Shown in pieces: positions 1 through 13,139 of a stretch of DNA of 64,000 bases. The stretch comes from Dillenia suffruticosa (taxonomy: Eukaryota; Streptophyta; Magnoliopsida; Dilleniales; Dilleniaceae). The DNA is taken from assembly GCA_033439265.1 (NCBI GenBank), contig JAVTVX010000012.1, positions 32,614,261 to 32,678,260 of the forward strand, given 5' to 3'. The stretch's first letter is position 1; each line of letters opens with the position of its first letter. Below the pieces are notes generated by a model. That model ran no database searches and had not been told where the DNA came from. It worked only from the letters and a program-made list of their open reading frames with translations. The translations under genes and the position numbers were made by a program.

Positions 1-1902
1 CTCTTGTTCATGTTCTTACAACAGAACATTTTGATTATGATATTTCACGTAACAAAAGAGAGGGAGAAAAAAAAGCCTCTTGATGAGTCTATGATTTCAA
101 CTTTGAACAATGGATTTAACTTCTTTCAAAGCAAATGTAACTTAAAATATTGTAAGTCAATGGAATCATATTACTTTATTCAGATCTTCAAAGGGTGCAC
201 ATCACATAAAGATAAGTACAGACTTGAGAGGGTTGTGTACTACTGATGATTGGTTTCTTCAAGTTGGTATCAAACTTTGTGACAGCGACAGGTAATAAAT
301 TATTCCGCTCATATGGCCCAAATTCTTTGAATATTCATTATGTTTAATAGATAATGGAATTTCAATGTCTTCTGTCTTGACTACTTGGTTGCAATATTCC
401 TTAAATATTGTTCAAAGAAACTCTATAACTCTATAATGTTGAGGCGTAGTTTGGTAATTTTGGTTAGGTTCAAAATGAAATTCCACAATTAAACGAGCTT
501 AGTAGGGATTAATTCCAAAATGGGTTCTTTCCTTGAAAATAGCTTGCTCTTGATGACGATATTGCCAATCATATACATTGTAACATCCCGCGTTAGGTTG
601 AGGGTGTGAGATTTTGGTGAGTGCAATTTGAATTCTTGATTAGTGATTGTTGGCCATATATATATATACACACAGGACTGCCAACCCCCAACATCGTAAG
701 GCGTTTTTTATGGACAAAATCGATATACACACATGACTGCCAACCCCTAACATAGTGAGACATTTTTTTATGGACAAAATCGTAACGTCTTTTTTATCAA
801 AATAGACAGTACCTCGTGTTAGGGATCGTTACTTAGAGCTCGGGTTTGTTGTACAATCTTTTAGATTTAATGGGTAAACTCGAGGGTTATATGCCAAATT
901 TTTGAGAAAGAAGGGGTGCAGTGCAAATTGGATGAACCAAAAGGGGGTCTTCTGCACTTTGCCGTGAACTTTTTAGTGGCCGGCACCAAAAGCATGTGAA
1001 GCAAGTTCTCCTTGACAAGGGAAGATCCAAAGAATAAAATTTTTCACTAGTTAGGAAAGAATCAAGTTTGTTGATATTATTATATTCAATAGACAAGCTG
1101 TCACTGTGCTTAACTATATTTAATTATGTCTAAACTTCTCTTTAAAGCGATAATATCAGCATAATAGTATCTACACTTTTAGGTAGCTTAATTTGGAAAG
1201 ATCAGCAAGGTTTAGCCCGGAAAAAGTTGTAGGCTTCCTAGTGACAATTTAAGAGACTTGTCGTACTATCTCGAGCAGGCTCAATTCTTGAGAAGAAGAA
1301 CAAGAAGAAGAAGATATGATTCAGATTCTACATTGTAATGGCAGTTTTGGTGTACATGATGAACTTAATCCTATATATATTTCAGATTCATCATATGTTT
1401 TTGCTTTGCTTATTAAGGCCTTAAACATGTTTAGCATATTTTTATAATCTCCAGCTTGAGTTTCACTTCATAACTTGACTTTTGCCTTTGAGGCAGAACA
1501 ACAATACATATAGAGAACACCAGATTCTCAATTTATCCAACAATCAACTTTGTCATGAGTTGGAAATCGATTGTACAACGTTAGTCATCACACTGACTTA
1601 TCTTCATATAAACATACTAATCCAAAACTAATGAGCCTCTTCTTTCCTGATCAACAAGGAGTAGCCACACACACACACATACATATAAGAATAAAAAATT
1701 CCAACTTGGTATACGGAAAAGAAAATTTAAGTTGTAAACTGAAAATTTTTCACGTCCAGGACCAGAAGCCAAATTAAACAAAATGGAAAACCATTGACTA
1801 CATGCCTACGGTCACAATCCTGGTATAGACTATTAGATGGGAAGCTTCTGTCAACTTGCATAAACCATTTTTCAACCACATTCTCTCATATATCTCTCTT
1901 AT
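1..1902. other. Intergenic, upstream of first CRK; no gene seen
   Basis: AT-rich DNA with only short meaningless open frames. The exception is a small repeat-bearing segment at about 579-835, listed separately. The last 100 bases before the first CRK are pyrimidine-rich and probably form its 5' leader and proximal promoter. No TATA box could be assigned with confidence. Confidence 0.6.
579..835. repeat. Small repeat element with weak inverted ends and an internal 60-bp duplication
   Basis: The left end reads GTAACATCCC and the right end, read on the other strand, GTAACGATCCC, so the ends are imperfect inverted repeats about 250 bp apart. Inside, a 59/60-bp unit occurs twice in tandem (664-722 and 723-782), each copy ending in TATGGACAAAATCG. 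This could be a MITE-like remnant or a fragment of a larger LTR. No convincing target-site duplication was found. Confidence 0.35.
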
Positions 1903-1925
1903 CCTCTCTCTCTCTCTCTCTCTCT
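1903..1925 (+). repeat. (TC)n microsatellite in the 5' leader of the first CRK
   Basis: About 11 uninterrupted TC dinucleotides end 18 bases before the ATG at 1943. CT tracts are common in plant 5' UTRs. The position suggests it is transcribed. Confidence 0.75.
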
Positions 1926-1942
1926 GTTTGCTTTGAAGCAAT

Positions 1943-4632
<2,690 letters not shown>

Positions 4633-4639
4633 CATCCTT

Positions 4640-6315
4640 ACACAGAATGATTGTACAGTGCATTTTCTGTCCCAATACTTCTCAAGGGAAAATGTAACAT
4701 AGAACATTTAATCTGATTTTTAAATAAACTAGTGTCCTTAAACTGCTTGTCAGGCGCATAAGAAATTATTTGATGGTGAAACTTGGAATTCTATGATGAT
4801 TGACATAATTACTTTGGTTGGTACATTGGGGGTCAACAGCTTTTTCTATTCAAATGACCCAACTCTTTTGGCGCTTTGGTCATTACTCAGTGGTTTTATT
4901 CCCTCTTCCTTTTATGGAATGGCACAAGTCATTTGCTTTCATTTGTTCAAGAGAAAGGTCTTTGGTAATCATGGGATTTTAGATGATTAGATAAATAATC
5001 AAAAAACCATAGTTTTTTGTGGGAAGCTGTTGAGAAGCTTACATGGTTTTATGTTCATGGATAAATGGGAAAATTTTTGTTGAATTATAGGTAGACCCTT
5101 GGTAGAGCCACCGGGCCATCTTTGAGCAGGCAAGGGCAACTGTACAGGGCCCTAGACCCGATTTTGGCAGGCAAAACTGTTTTCCTAATAGAAAACTTTT
5201 GTCCGATCCAAATTTAAGTTGGAAATTAATATATGAGATATGTTATTTATCATGATTAAAATTATCTTATCAATAGACAATCGATTTAGTATGAAAAATA
5301 TTAAATTTTTTATTTGAATTTTAAATTCAAAACTTAAGAATAGAAATTATATTAGAGTAGGTTTTCTTAAATTGAGTTCAATAATATTTGAATTGAATTA
5401 GTCAAAATATGGTTCGATAAAAAATTTGTACTACACTCCATGGGCCCGGTCCAAGCCTGTGCAATTTTGTCCCACACTTGGTGCAATCATAAATCATAAT
5501 TATTAATTTAGGTTATTAACTCAGAAAGCTGTACCCTGGCATTCCCCCGCATCACTGTAGGCTCCAGCTAATCTTTTGTCATGTTTGTCGAAGCAAATAA
5601 CTTCACTTGATTATGCCAGAGTAGCTGCACAAAATTTTCTAGTGCTTCCCAAAAAAATAATGCGAGACAATCCACAGGTGCCAATAAGTTAAAAGTGTAA
5701 CCTAAAATGTTTATGCCATTTCAAAAAATATGGCTTACCCATTAATTGTCCATCTTAAATCTATAATTTTATAGAGATGACTTCAGCACCACATTGTTTC
5801 TTCATCACAAATTGTAGGATGAGGATTACAATATTATTATCAAAATTTAAAATCATGAGATCCTAAAATTTAATCTTGAATTTAAATTTTGTGTATAAAA
5901 AAAAAAACAGATATCGAAAATCTAATTTAATCATCGTATAAAAAAATTATCAAAATCTAAAAGCTTGGTGGGGGTGTGAAACAAATAAAGCTAATATGTT
6001 GGACTTTTAGGCCTTCACGGTGTTTGGCCATATTTCTTGATGACTTTAGGAGGCCATCATTCGCCCAATAAGAAAGCTACGTTGAAATGTGCAACTAATT
6101 TTGTCTCACGTAGGTCGGTAGGCGAGCTGGCATGAAAAAACGGTCTCTGGCCCAACATGTGGGCCTCGTACTCTCTCTCTCTCTCTTACAAAAGAAAGCC
6201 AGATAAAGAAGTCATGTTACAAGCACCATGAGATTCATAAGAGACAATCCAACATACCTACTTAATGAAGTAATGTTGGTCAATTTGGATACGACAAAAA
6301 TTGAGCTTTATTCCC

Positions 6316-6349
<34 letters not shown>

Positions 6350-8739
6350 AAAGATGCATGGACCGGCCATTTTGTCTCGGACCAACGTTCATCACATTTC
6401 CAAGAATAGCACATCAGGTACTTTGCAGTCTCATTTATTTGGATGTTCTGCGGTGCCTGAGCTAAATTCAAGAGCTTGTTCTTTTGATGATCAAAAAACT
6501 AAACTTAAGATCCATAATCATTGCTTCATGACCATCCCATGACCACCCCTTCCAAAAGGCATGAGAGAGGAAGGATCTATGAGAGGATATTCAAATTTCT
6601 AAATATAGTGATATAGATGTTACACCAATACTCAATAAATAGTAATTATGACTAAAATCAAATAGTATTATTCAGAAGTAATAGTTACGCCCTAATATTT
6701 CATCCCTTTTCTTGTTTGAAAAGGGAAAGCTTATTAGTGATATAGCTTGAGTTAATGTCTTATCTTAGAAAACCCTTTGAGTCTTGCCGTATTTGGAACA
6801 GTTATTCTTATTTTTTGTATAAATGATTGATATTTAGGAATTATATTAGAATCTATTAAATTTGATTCGATTTGGATCGAATTCTTAATAGATAAAATTC
6901 TTATAATATTTATTTTTTTCTATAAAAAAATTCAATATTTATTTTTTTCTATAAAAAAATTCAATATCAAAACTTTGCTTTTTGAGACAAAACTTCGTGG
7001 AAGACTATTTATTCGGAAGACTTATTCAAAGAAATGCTTCCAACGATGGAATAAGGTGCGTTGAAATGGTTTTCGTCCCTCTTTACGCCTTTTGGAAAAG
7101 AGGGCATCTCCCCCGATGCTCTCATTTTTTTTTCTTTTTATTTTTAGATTAATTTAATTTAAATATTATAAAATTTATTTAAATATTGATTCTCTCAAAT
7201 TTATTTTTATTATTCTCAAATTTTAAATTTAAAATATCTAATTAAAGAGATAAAATATCCAATAATTTAGCGTGTAAAAGTTTGATCCAATGCTCTCATT
7301 TTGTTTACGCGGCAAGGTTTGTCGGAATCAAAAGTACCCTGTTTGGTGTTGGATGGCACATGGTTGATGATTTTAATTTATTTAATAATTATATAATTGA
7401 GAATTATTATTTTATTATATAGGGTGAGTCCTTAGTGAGACCAGAGGGAGGCCATCCCCTTTTTATAAAAAAGAAAAAAAGGTAGTTTAGAGAACTTTTC
7501 GTTGAGAAAGGGAATAATTTTTTTAAAAAATAAAATATTAATTGCAAGAAATTGGTAAATTTAACCATACACATCAATAATCTTTATTGACATTTATCAA
7601 AAATTAAATAAATTTCTCTAAATACTGTCCTTCACAAAAAATCAAATTATATATTTTTTTTCTTTTTGGATTTAGATTTTGAATTAACACAAATCAATGT
7701 CAGGTTTTGATCTGCCACATTACATATCTTTGCTTTCTTTTTTCTTGTTACTTTCACCAAAATCTTTCTGATAAATATCTTTTCGAACATTTTTTCGTAT
7801 TAATTACTAATTTCTCTTAATCAACCAAAAACACCCAATAAATTATAAATACTTAAGAAGTTTCACGCATTTTAGTAAAATTAATTACATTAATTTAAGT
7901 TTATTCATATTACAATAAGCATATAATGTTAATTTTTATACTTACCAATTAAAACTGCAAAAGGTTAATTTAAAATTTTCTTTCATAATTGACTTTGCCT
8001 CCCTCATGGCCAAGTCTCTGATCCACATTGTTGGATGACCTTTTCAAAAGGTGATGATGCTCTTTTTCCTTTTTCTTTTTTCTTTTTTTGGGGGGGTGGG
8101 GGGTGGGGTGGGGTTGGGTGGGGATGGGTGCCAAAATTGGAATTCAAAGCTTTTATAATCAGAAGGAAAGTTTGAGGCATACTTTTTAGTCTTGTAAAAT
8201 CCCTTTCTCAAATACCACAACCACAAATTTTACAATTTAGGTTAATCCAATGTCTTCGACCGTGTATGATGTCATTCTATCATAGACACCATATCAGCAT
8301 ATCTCCATATATATCAAATTATATTACTATATATATCACAATACGTTGATATATTATATATATAGAAAAATATTGATTTTTTTTTATTTATTTTAAGGTT
8401 TTTCTACTTACCCAAATTTGTATAAATATTTCATTTATTCAATTTATTCAACACATAGAAATGTAAAGATTTTTTCCATTTTCATTCTCTCCCTGCGCTT
8501 ATTTTCATAACTTCAAGACCCATAAATTTGTTTAGGATGATCTTGTAGGGGTAAAATTTAAAAAGCAGCAAGATGCATAGGAAAAACAGAGTATTTTGTA
8601 ATCTTTTGGTTGTTAACTTATGCCAAATGACTTGTCACTTTACCAAAGAAAAAATGCTGAAATTATAATTGAGTTGAGAGATTATTTAGCGTAAAAATTC
8701 TATAATCGTTGCATATAATAATATAAAAGATAATAAGAT
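4640..8739. other. Intergenic, AT-rich, no gene seen
   Basis: Downstream of the first CRK. An AATAAA at about 4722 could serve as its polyadenylation signal. The rest is AT-rich with homopolymer runs, a CT microsatellite and a G-rich patch at about 8089-8130. I saw no coding sequence, RNA gene or clear transposon here. Confidence 0.55.
6319..6347. repeat. (CT)n microsatellite
   Basis: About 14 uninterrupted CT repeats in intergenic DNA; a shorter CT run lies at about 6172-6185. Confidence 0.85.

Positions 8740-8767
<28 letters not shown>
8740..8767. repeat. (AT)n microsatellite
   Basis: Fourteen consecutive AT/TA dinucleotides in AT-rich intergenic DNA. Confidence 0.85.
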
Positions 8768-8771
<4 letters not shown>

Positions 8772-8965
8772 TACGAATAATATAATAAATTTTTTTTTTT
8801 GGTGTGTTTCTCCAATTTCTTTTGGTGTGTATAATAATAAATTTATTTTCTGATACTAAAAGGACAACTATACCATTCTGCTAAGCTAAATTTTCCGATC
8901 CTTGATGCTTGATATTTTACTCATATTTGGCTCAGGGAGGGGAGATTTCACCTTGGAAATCTACC

Positions 8966-9094
8966 TTCATTGAGTTTTTTTTTTTTTTTTTTTTTAAATT
9001 TGGTTACAGAGTGATTTGAACCTGTGTTCACCAAGTTAGAGGAGAAAAGTTGTGACTATAGGCTGTTTTCTTGGGGACACTTTCATTGAGTTTT
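8966..9094 (-). mobile_element. tRNA-derived SINE (family A), minus strand, with 13-bp TSD
   Basis: The target-site duplication TTCATTGAGTTTT is at 8966-8978 and 9082-9094. The body (8979-9081) reads on the minus strand from GTCCCCAAGAAAACAG to a poly-A tail (poly-T on +). It contains a B-box-like CAGGTTCAAATC. Three relatives are in this window: 27394-27483, 10069-10151 and a broken copy near 9679-9769. The tRNA-like promoter, A tail and TSD are the hallmarks of SINEs. It is non-autonomous and would depend on LINE machinery. Confidence 0.75.
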
Positions 9095-9195
9095 AAAAGC
9101 ACCGGACTAAGTCCCAAAGGGACACCCCTAGTGATCACATCTTTCTCCCTTAACCCTATGATTCTGGTTGAATTCTTGTTATAATAAAAATAAAT

Positions 9196-9400
9196 ACTAA
9201 CGCTTCGTTGGTCTAGTGGGAAGCCCACAAAAAAAATCAAGGTTTGAGTTTTGGTAGTGACAAAAACGACGTTGGGAGAGCTCTCTCCAGATTAGAACCC
9301 GACAATAGCTCGGTCGAGATTAGTCGGAGTAAAACTCTGAATACTGAGCGATGGATCAAGTCCAGGAAACCAAAAAATAAAAAATAAAAAATAAATATAA
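9196..9400 (+). mobile_element. Possible tRNA-derived SINE (different family), plus strand
   Basis: Starts near GCTTCGTTGGTCTAGTGGG, which resembles a tRNA A-box. It continues with GGTTTGAGTTTTGG, a weak B-box, and ends in an A-rich tail of AAAAAT repeats. AT-rich flanks (ATAAAAATAAATA upstream, AAAATAAATATAAT downstream) could be a blurred target-site duplication, but I cannot fix it exactly. Boundaries are approximate. Confidence 0.45.
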
Positions 9401-9678
9401 TAAAATAAAACGCCGGACAATTAGTGGAATTGATAAACCCAGTACAAAGCAGAAAAAAAAAACCCAGTACAAAATGTTTCAAAGAGGACAGGATAGTGGT
9501 ACAAACTCTTATCCCATAATCTGATAATCCTATATTTAATTTCTTGGGAAAAAAAAATATGACCGTGTACAAAGCAGGCCCAAGCCCTACAATTTAGAAC
9601 TTGGGCTTGAAAATGGTGGCATTCTTAGGACCAAAACATTACCAAAAAAATAAAAATTGTTGGGACCTATTCCTTTTA

Positions 9679-9769
9679 TTTTTTTTTTACAGGGATTTGA
9701 ATATGAAATCATCAAATTGAGATATATTATATATATATATATATTTTATAACAATTGACCTGTGTGCTA
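9679..9769 (-). mobile_element. Broken copy of SINE family A, minus strand
   Basis: A poly-T run is followed by ACAGGGATTTGAAT, a B-box-like motif on the minus strand. A matching SINE 5' part (CAATTGACCTGTGTGC on +) is interrupted by an (AT)n expansion at about 9723-9742. It is recognised by similarity to the copies at 10069-10151 and 8979-9081. No clean target-site duplication is visible. Confidence 0.45.
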
Positions 9770-9895
9770 AGACATTACCATATCCCTCAGAACAGCTCAA
9801 ATGGTAGAGTTTTCCTACTTCCATCATCTCTTCCTCATTTCGACCCTACTTGATTGCATCTCATTGTAAAAAAAAAAAAATAGACATTACCATAT
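9770..9895 (+). mobile_element. Short tRNA-derived SINE, plus strand, with 14-bp TSD
   Basis: A perfect target-site duplication AGACATTACCATAT lies at 9770-9783 and 9882-9895. The 98-bp body contains AGCTCAAATGGTAGAG, close to a tRNA A-box, and TTTCGACCC, close to a B-box. It ends in a 13-A tail. It is too short and lacks the cloverleaf pairing of a real tRNA gene. It inserted directly beside the broken family A SINE. Confidence 0.78.
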
Positions 9896-10057
9896 ATCTT
9901 CTTCCTAATCCAGTGTTTATATACATTACAAATCATGCTTCTTGTAAGTAATAACCTTCTCAATTATGTGAGATTTTTTTTTTATTTTTTAATTCACCAA
10001 TGACTAAGAGTAGTTAACCATAAATACCATATTTTTTTTCATCAAAATAACACCTGG

Positions 10058-10162
10058 TATATGAATTTTTTTTTTGTTACACAGGAATTCGAATATGGAA
10101 TTATCAGGTTGAGAGAGAGGGTTGTGATCACTAAGCTGTCGGAATACATATTATATGAATTT
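10058..10162 (-). mobile_element. tRNA-derived SINE (family A), minus strand, with 11-bp TSD
   Basis: Target-site duplication TATATGAATTT lies at 10058-10068 and 10152-10162. On the minus strand the body carries CAGCTTAGTGATCACAAC (A-box region) and ATATTCGAATTCC (B-box region), then GTGTAAC and a poly-A tail. The layout matches the copies at 8979-9081 and 27394-27483. It lies about 30 bp upstream of the CRK pseudogene. Confidence 0.75.
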
Positions 10163-10192
10163 ATAATTACATACAACTAAATTTATAACATT

Positions 10193-10896
10193 CTTGATTG
10201 GTTGGAATACGCGCTATAACATTCTTGAAAGCATTGCTAGAGCACTACTTTACCTTCACGAAAACTCTTGAAGTCATTCATAGAGATCCAAAGCCTAACG
10301 ACGTATTACTAGCTGTTGATATGGTGGCTAAAATATCGGACTTTGGCATTGCAAGGATTTTTCCAGAAAAACAAAACATCGCTATTTTTTTTTTTTTTTT
10401 CTGTATCTTTCTTCTTACGCACAATTGTGAGCGAAGAGAATGCTTTCAGATAGTGGATATATGGCGCCGTAGTATGCTATGAAGGGTCTATTTTCTGTAA
10501 AATCAGATGTTTTTAGTTTTGGAGTAATCATGCTCGAGATCATTAGTGGCAAAAGGAATACTTAACAGAACAAGCTCAAACACTACTTGCATATACGAGT
10601 TTTGGTCTTACAGGCGAAGACTTGGAATTTTTCGCTGAATAAATTGAACCTGGAGATAACTTTTTGAAGCGTGAATTTGACAGGCCTGGCGACTATGGAA
10701 TGAAGAAAAGGAATTGGAATTTGTGGATAGTTTGTTGACAGAGACAAGCCCAACTGCACAAGTTTTGAAATGTATTCATATCATTCTTTTGTGCATTCAA
10801 GAGGATCCTGCACAAGTTCAACAATTCGAAGTCCTCTCTTCCACCGATTCTTCTGTCGATGTGATTAATTACCTTGTGTGGAAAATTAGATGCTGA
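10193..10896 (+). pseudogene. CRK kinase-domain remnant (exons 5-7)
   Basis: Remnant of a paralogue of the two flanking CRKs, reduced to the kinase C-lobe. Exon 5 starts at LDWLE and keeps a degraded catalytic loop (HRDPKPND instead of HRDLKPSN) and KISDFGIARIF. The end of exon 5 is replaced by a poly-T run at about 10386-10400. Exon 6 has a stop at 10470-10472 where the active genes encode the Glu of the APE motif, then matches up to about ISGKRN before a deletion. Exon 7 begins near 10684 ([13 protein letters not shown]) and degrades after IQEDPA. There is no N-lobe, membrane span or DUF26 region. It is not expected to make a kinase. Confidence 0.9.
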
Positions 10897-10923
10897 ATTT
10901 TCTGTGTCCAATATAATTACCAA

Positions 10924-13100
10924 ACATCTCTACATGTAGTTTGGTCCCTAGAAAAAAAATTGTGTGCTTAATTTGTCCTATGTCTTGTCATTTTTGGCAG
11001 CTCCCAAATATTCTATTTGGTGGGGGTATGCTTTCTCTGTCCCATGTTGGACATAATTGAAAACGATGCCAGGACAACTGCGTCTGCATATTGATGAATC
11101 AAATCAAGATATAAATACGATTGTCTTGTATGGATCCTCAAAGTCGAAAAATCCAAGTGAGAGCTGATATTGTGAGTAAAAGTATTAAATCTTTTAATTT
11201 TCGGTTTTGAAATTTGAAAATGGAAAAAATTATAATTGGAGAGTTCTTCATAAACTGAGTCTGATAATAGTCAAACTGAATTAATCAGAATATAGTTTCT
11301 AATATCGATTGGTTATAAAAAAAAATAAAAGATAAAACAAACCATGGTTTGCTTGAAAACCCCCTGCGGAATTTTAAGGGGCAAAAATGAAGGAGAGCCT
11401 GGCTGGGCTGGGCCTATCCCAAGGAGAGAGGCAAGACAACGGTTTAGGCTTAAGCCTGGCCGGGCTTGATGGCTGGGCCTAACATTTTTGTTCAAGCCAC
11501 ACTAAGGATCCCCCGGACAGACCCTCTAGAAAGGAAAAGAGTAAAAACTTTATATCAAGGGTACAATACAATATTCAGAGACTAAGAAGACAAAATAGTA
11601 TAGGTTATAAATGTTACACAACAAATAATATTTTAAATAATAGTATTTTAAATTTTTTGAGTATTTTTAAAAATTGTACGGAGAGTTTTTAAACTTTGAA
11701 TAATATTTTAGTACGAGTTTTTAATGATATACTAACGATCTATAAATTTAGTGATAGATTACTTTATTATCTTAACAGAGATCGAGTTCGATATTTGAGA
11801 ATGAAAAAATAGATTTTGAGAGAATCTCGAAATTGAATATCACAATATTTGAATCGAATTAGTATGATAAACTGGATACCGATTATCAAGTGAAAAAAAG
11901 AGTTTTGATGATATGTTATCACTAAAGACTTTCCTAATTTGGGTTATGTAATATTTGAAATAAATTAATCGAAATATAACTCCGAACACAACTTATAAAA
12001 AAAAATCAATAAAGGCTTTTCCATACCACACACGTCCATAAATAATTGTCAAATCTCTCTCTCTCCACTTCTCTAAAAATAATATTAAATATATTAAAAA
12101 TATCCGAAAATAAAATACAGGATCTAAATGTGATAAAATCTTATTTGTCGAAATATATAAATGCATAACTCGATTCCGTCATAATATTCCTACTAAAGAT
12201 CTACAATGAATTTAAATAAACTCTTGTGAAATTAAATTCAACATTCAACAAGTCGATGGAATTCAACATTCAACATTCATGAACCAAAGAAGTAAGGTGA
12301 AGCACCCAATTGGTGGTGATGGCGATGGCCGACAACATCGAGTGCCTTCATTTCAGTAACCTCAAATTATATCTTAATCTGTCAAGGTTGTTAACGTCAA
12401 CAATTGACAAGATGATGACTAGGCCTCACATGAACAATTCAGATCCTTACCTTTAACACCCTTAAAGGTAAACTCATCCGAAAGCTTATCCCATTCATCG
12501 AAAAAGTAAATGGCAAGCTTTTTATGCACCACAAATGAATCATTAAAGAAAAGCTTTCGACATTATAAAGTAAATCCACTTCTTAATTCTAATGGTTTAT
12601 CTTATTAAAGAAAATTAAAGTGTTTATCCATTGCTTTTCCATTAATTTTAAAATCTACCACAATAAAAAAATTGAATTTTAATTTTAAATTTTCGTATCA
12701 ATCGTTTGAAAGACATATAAGAGAGACACGATAATGTAAAAATCTCATTTTATAAATTTGAATTTTTGAAATTTTTGCTTAATTTATTAAATTTATTATA
12801 AAGGGTCTATTCGAATCATGTCAGATGTATTCCAATCACGTTAGATTTTTATCTCATTTAAAAATTTTAGACAATTAGACTGATAAGAAAAGTATTTTTT
12901 TTTTATTTGTGATTTGGAATTTTGCAAAATTTAGTATCTTTGTCACCGTCATAGAATTATATTTTGATTTTTCTAAACCATTTGTGGTCCAAAGCTGGGA
13001 AGTTTCCAAGCACATTGGGAGTTTAATTTTCCAAATTCCAACACAAAATGTGGAATTTCCTTTTGGGCCTCCATGACTGGGCAATAATTCTGGTCGGGGT
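10924..13100. other. Intergenic, AT-rich, no gene identified
   Basis: Upstream of the second CRK. A slightly GC-richer block at about 12290-12540 has a short minus-strand open stretch (around LAIYFFDEWDKL) that I could not match to any family. No RNA gene or clear transposon end was seen. Confidence 0.5.
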
Positions 13101-13139
13101 TTGTGAGTTTCAATCTTGGAAAGCTTTTTCTCTCCCCTC

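Noticed and set aside
4793-4990. 65-codon open frame downstream of the first CRK
   Set aside because: No homology, no splice context, and lies in the AT-rich 3' flank; probably chance.
9784-9881. Possible tRNA gene (A- and B-box-like motifs)
   Set aside because: No cloverleaf pairing is possible at full length; the poly-A tail and 14-bp target duplication show a SINE.
12290-12540. Short coding-like stretch upstream of the second CRK
   Set aside because: Only a few dozen codons stay open on the minus strand and no family is recognisable; not enough to call a gene.
13116-13139. Upstream extension of the second CRK
   Set aside because: The open frame extends to a TTG, not an ATG. The ATG at 13140 gives a standard signal peptide.
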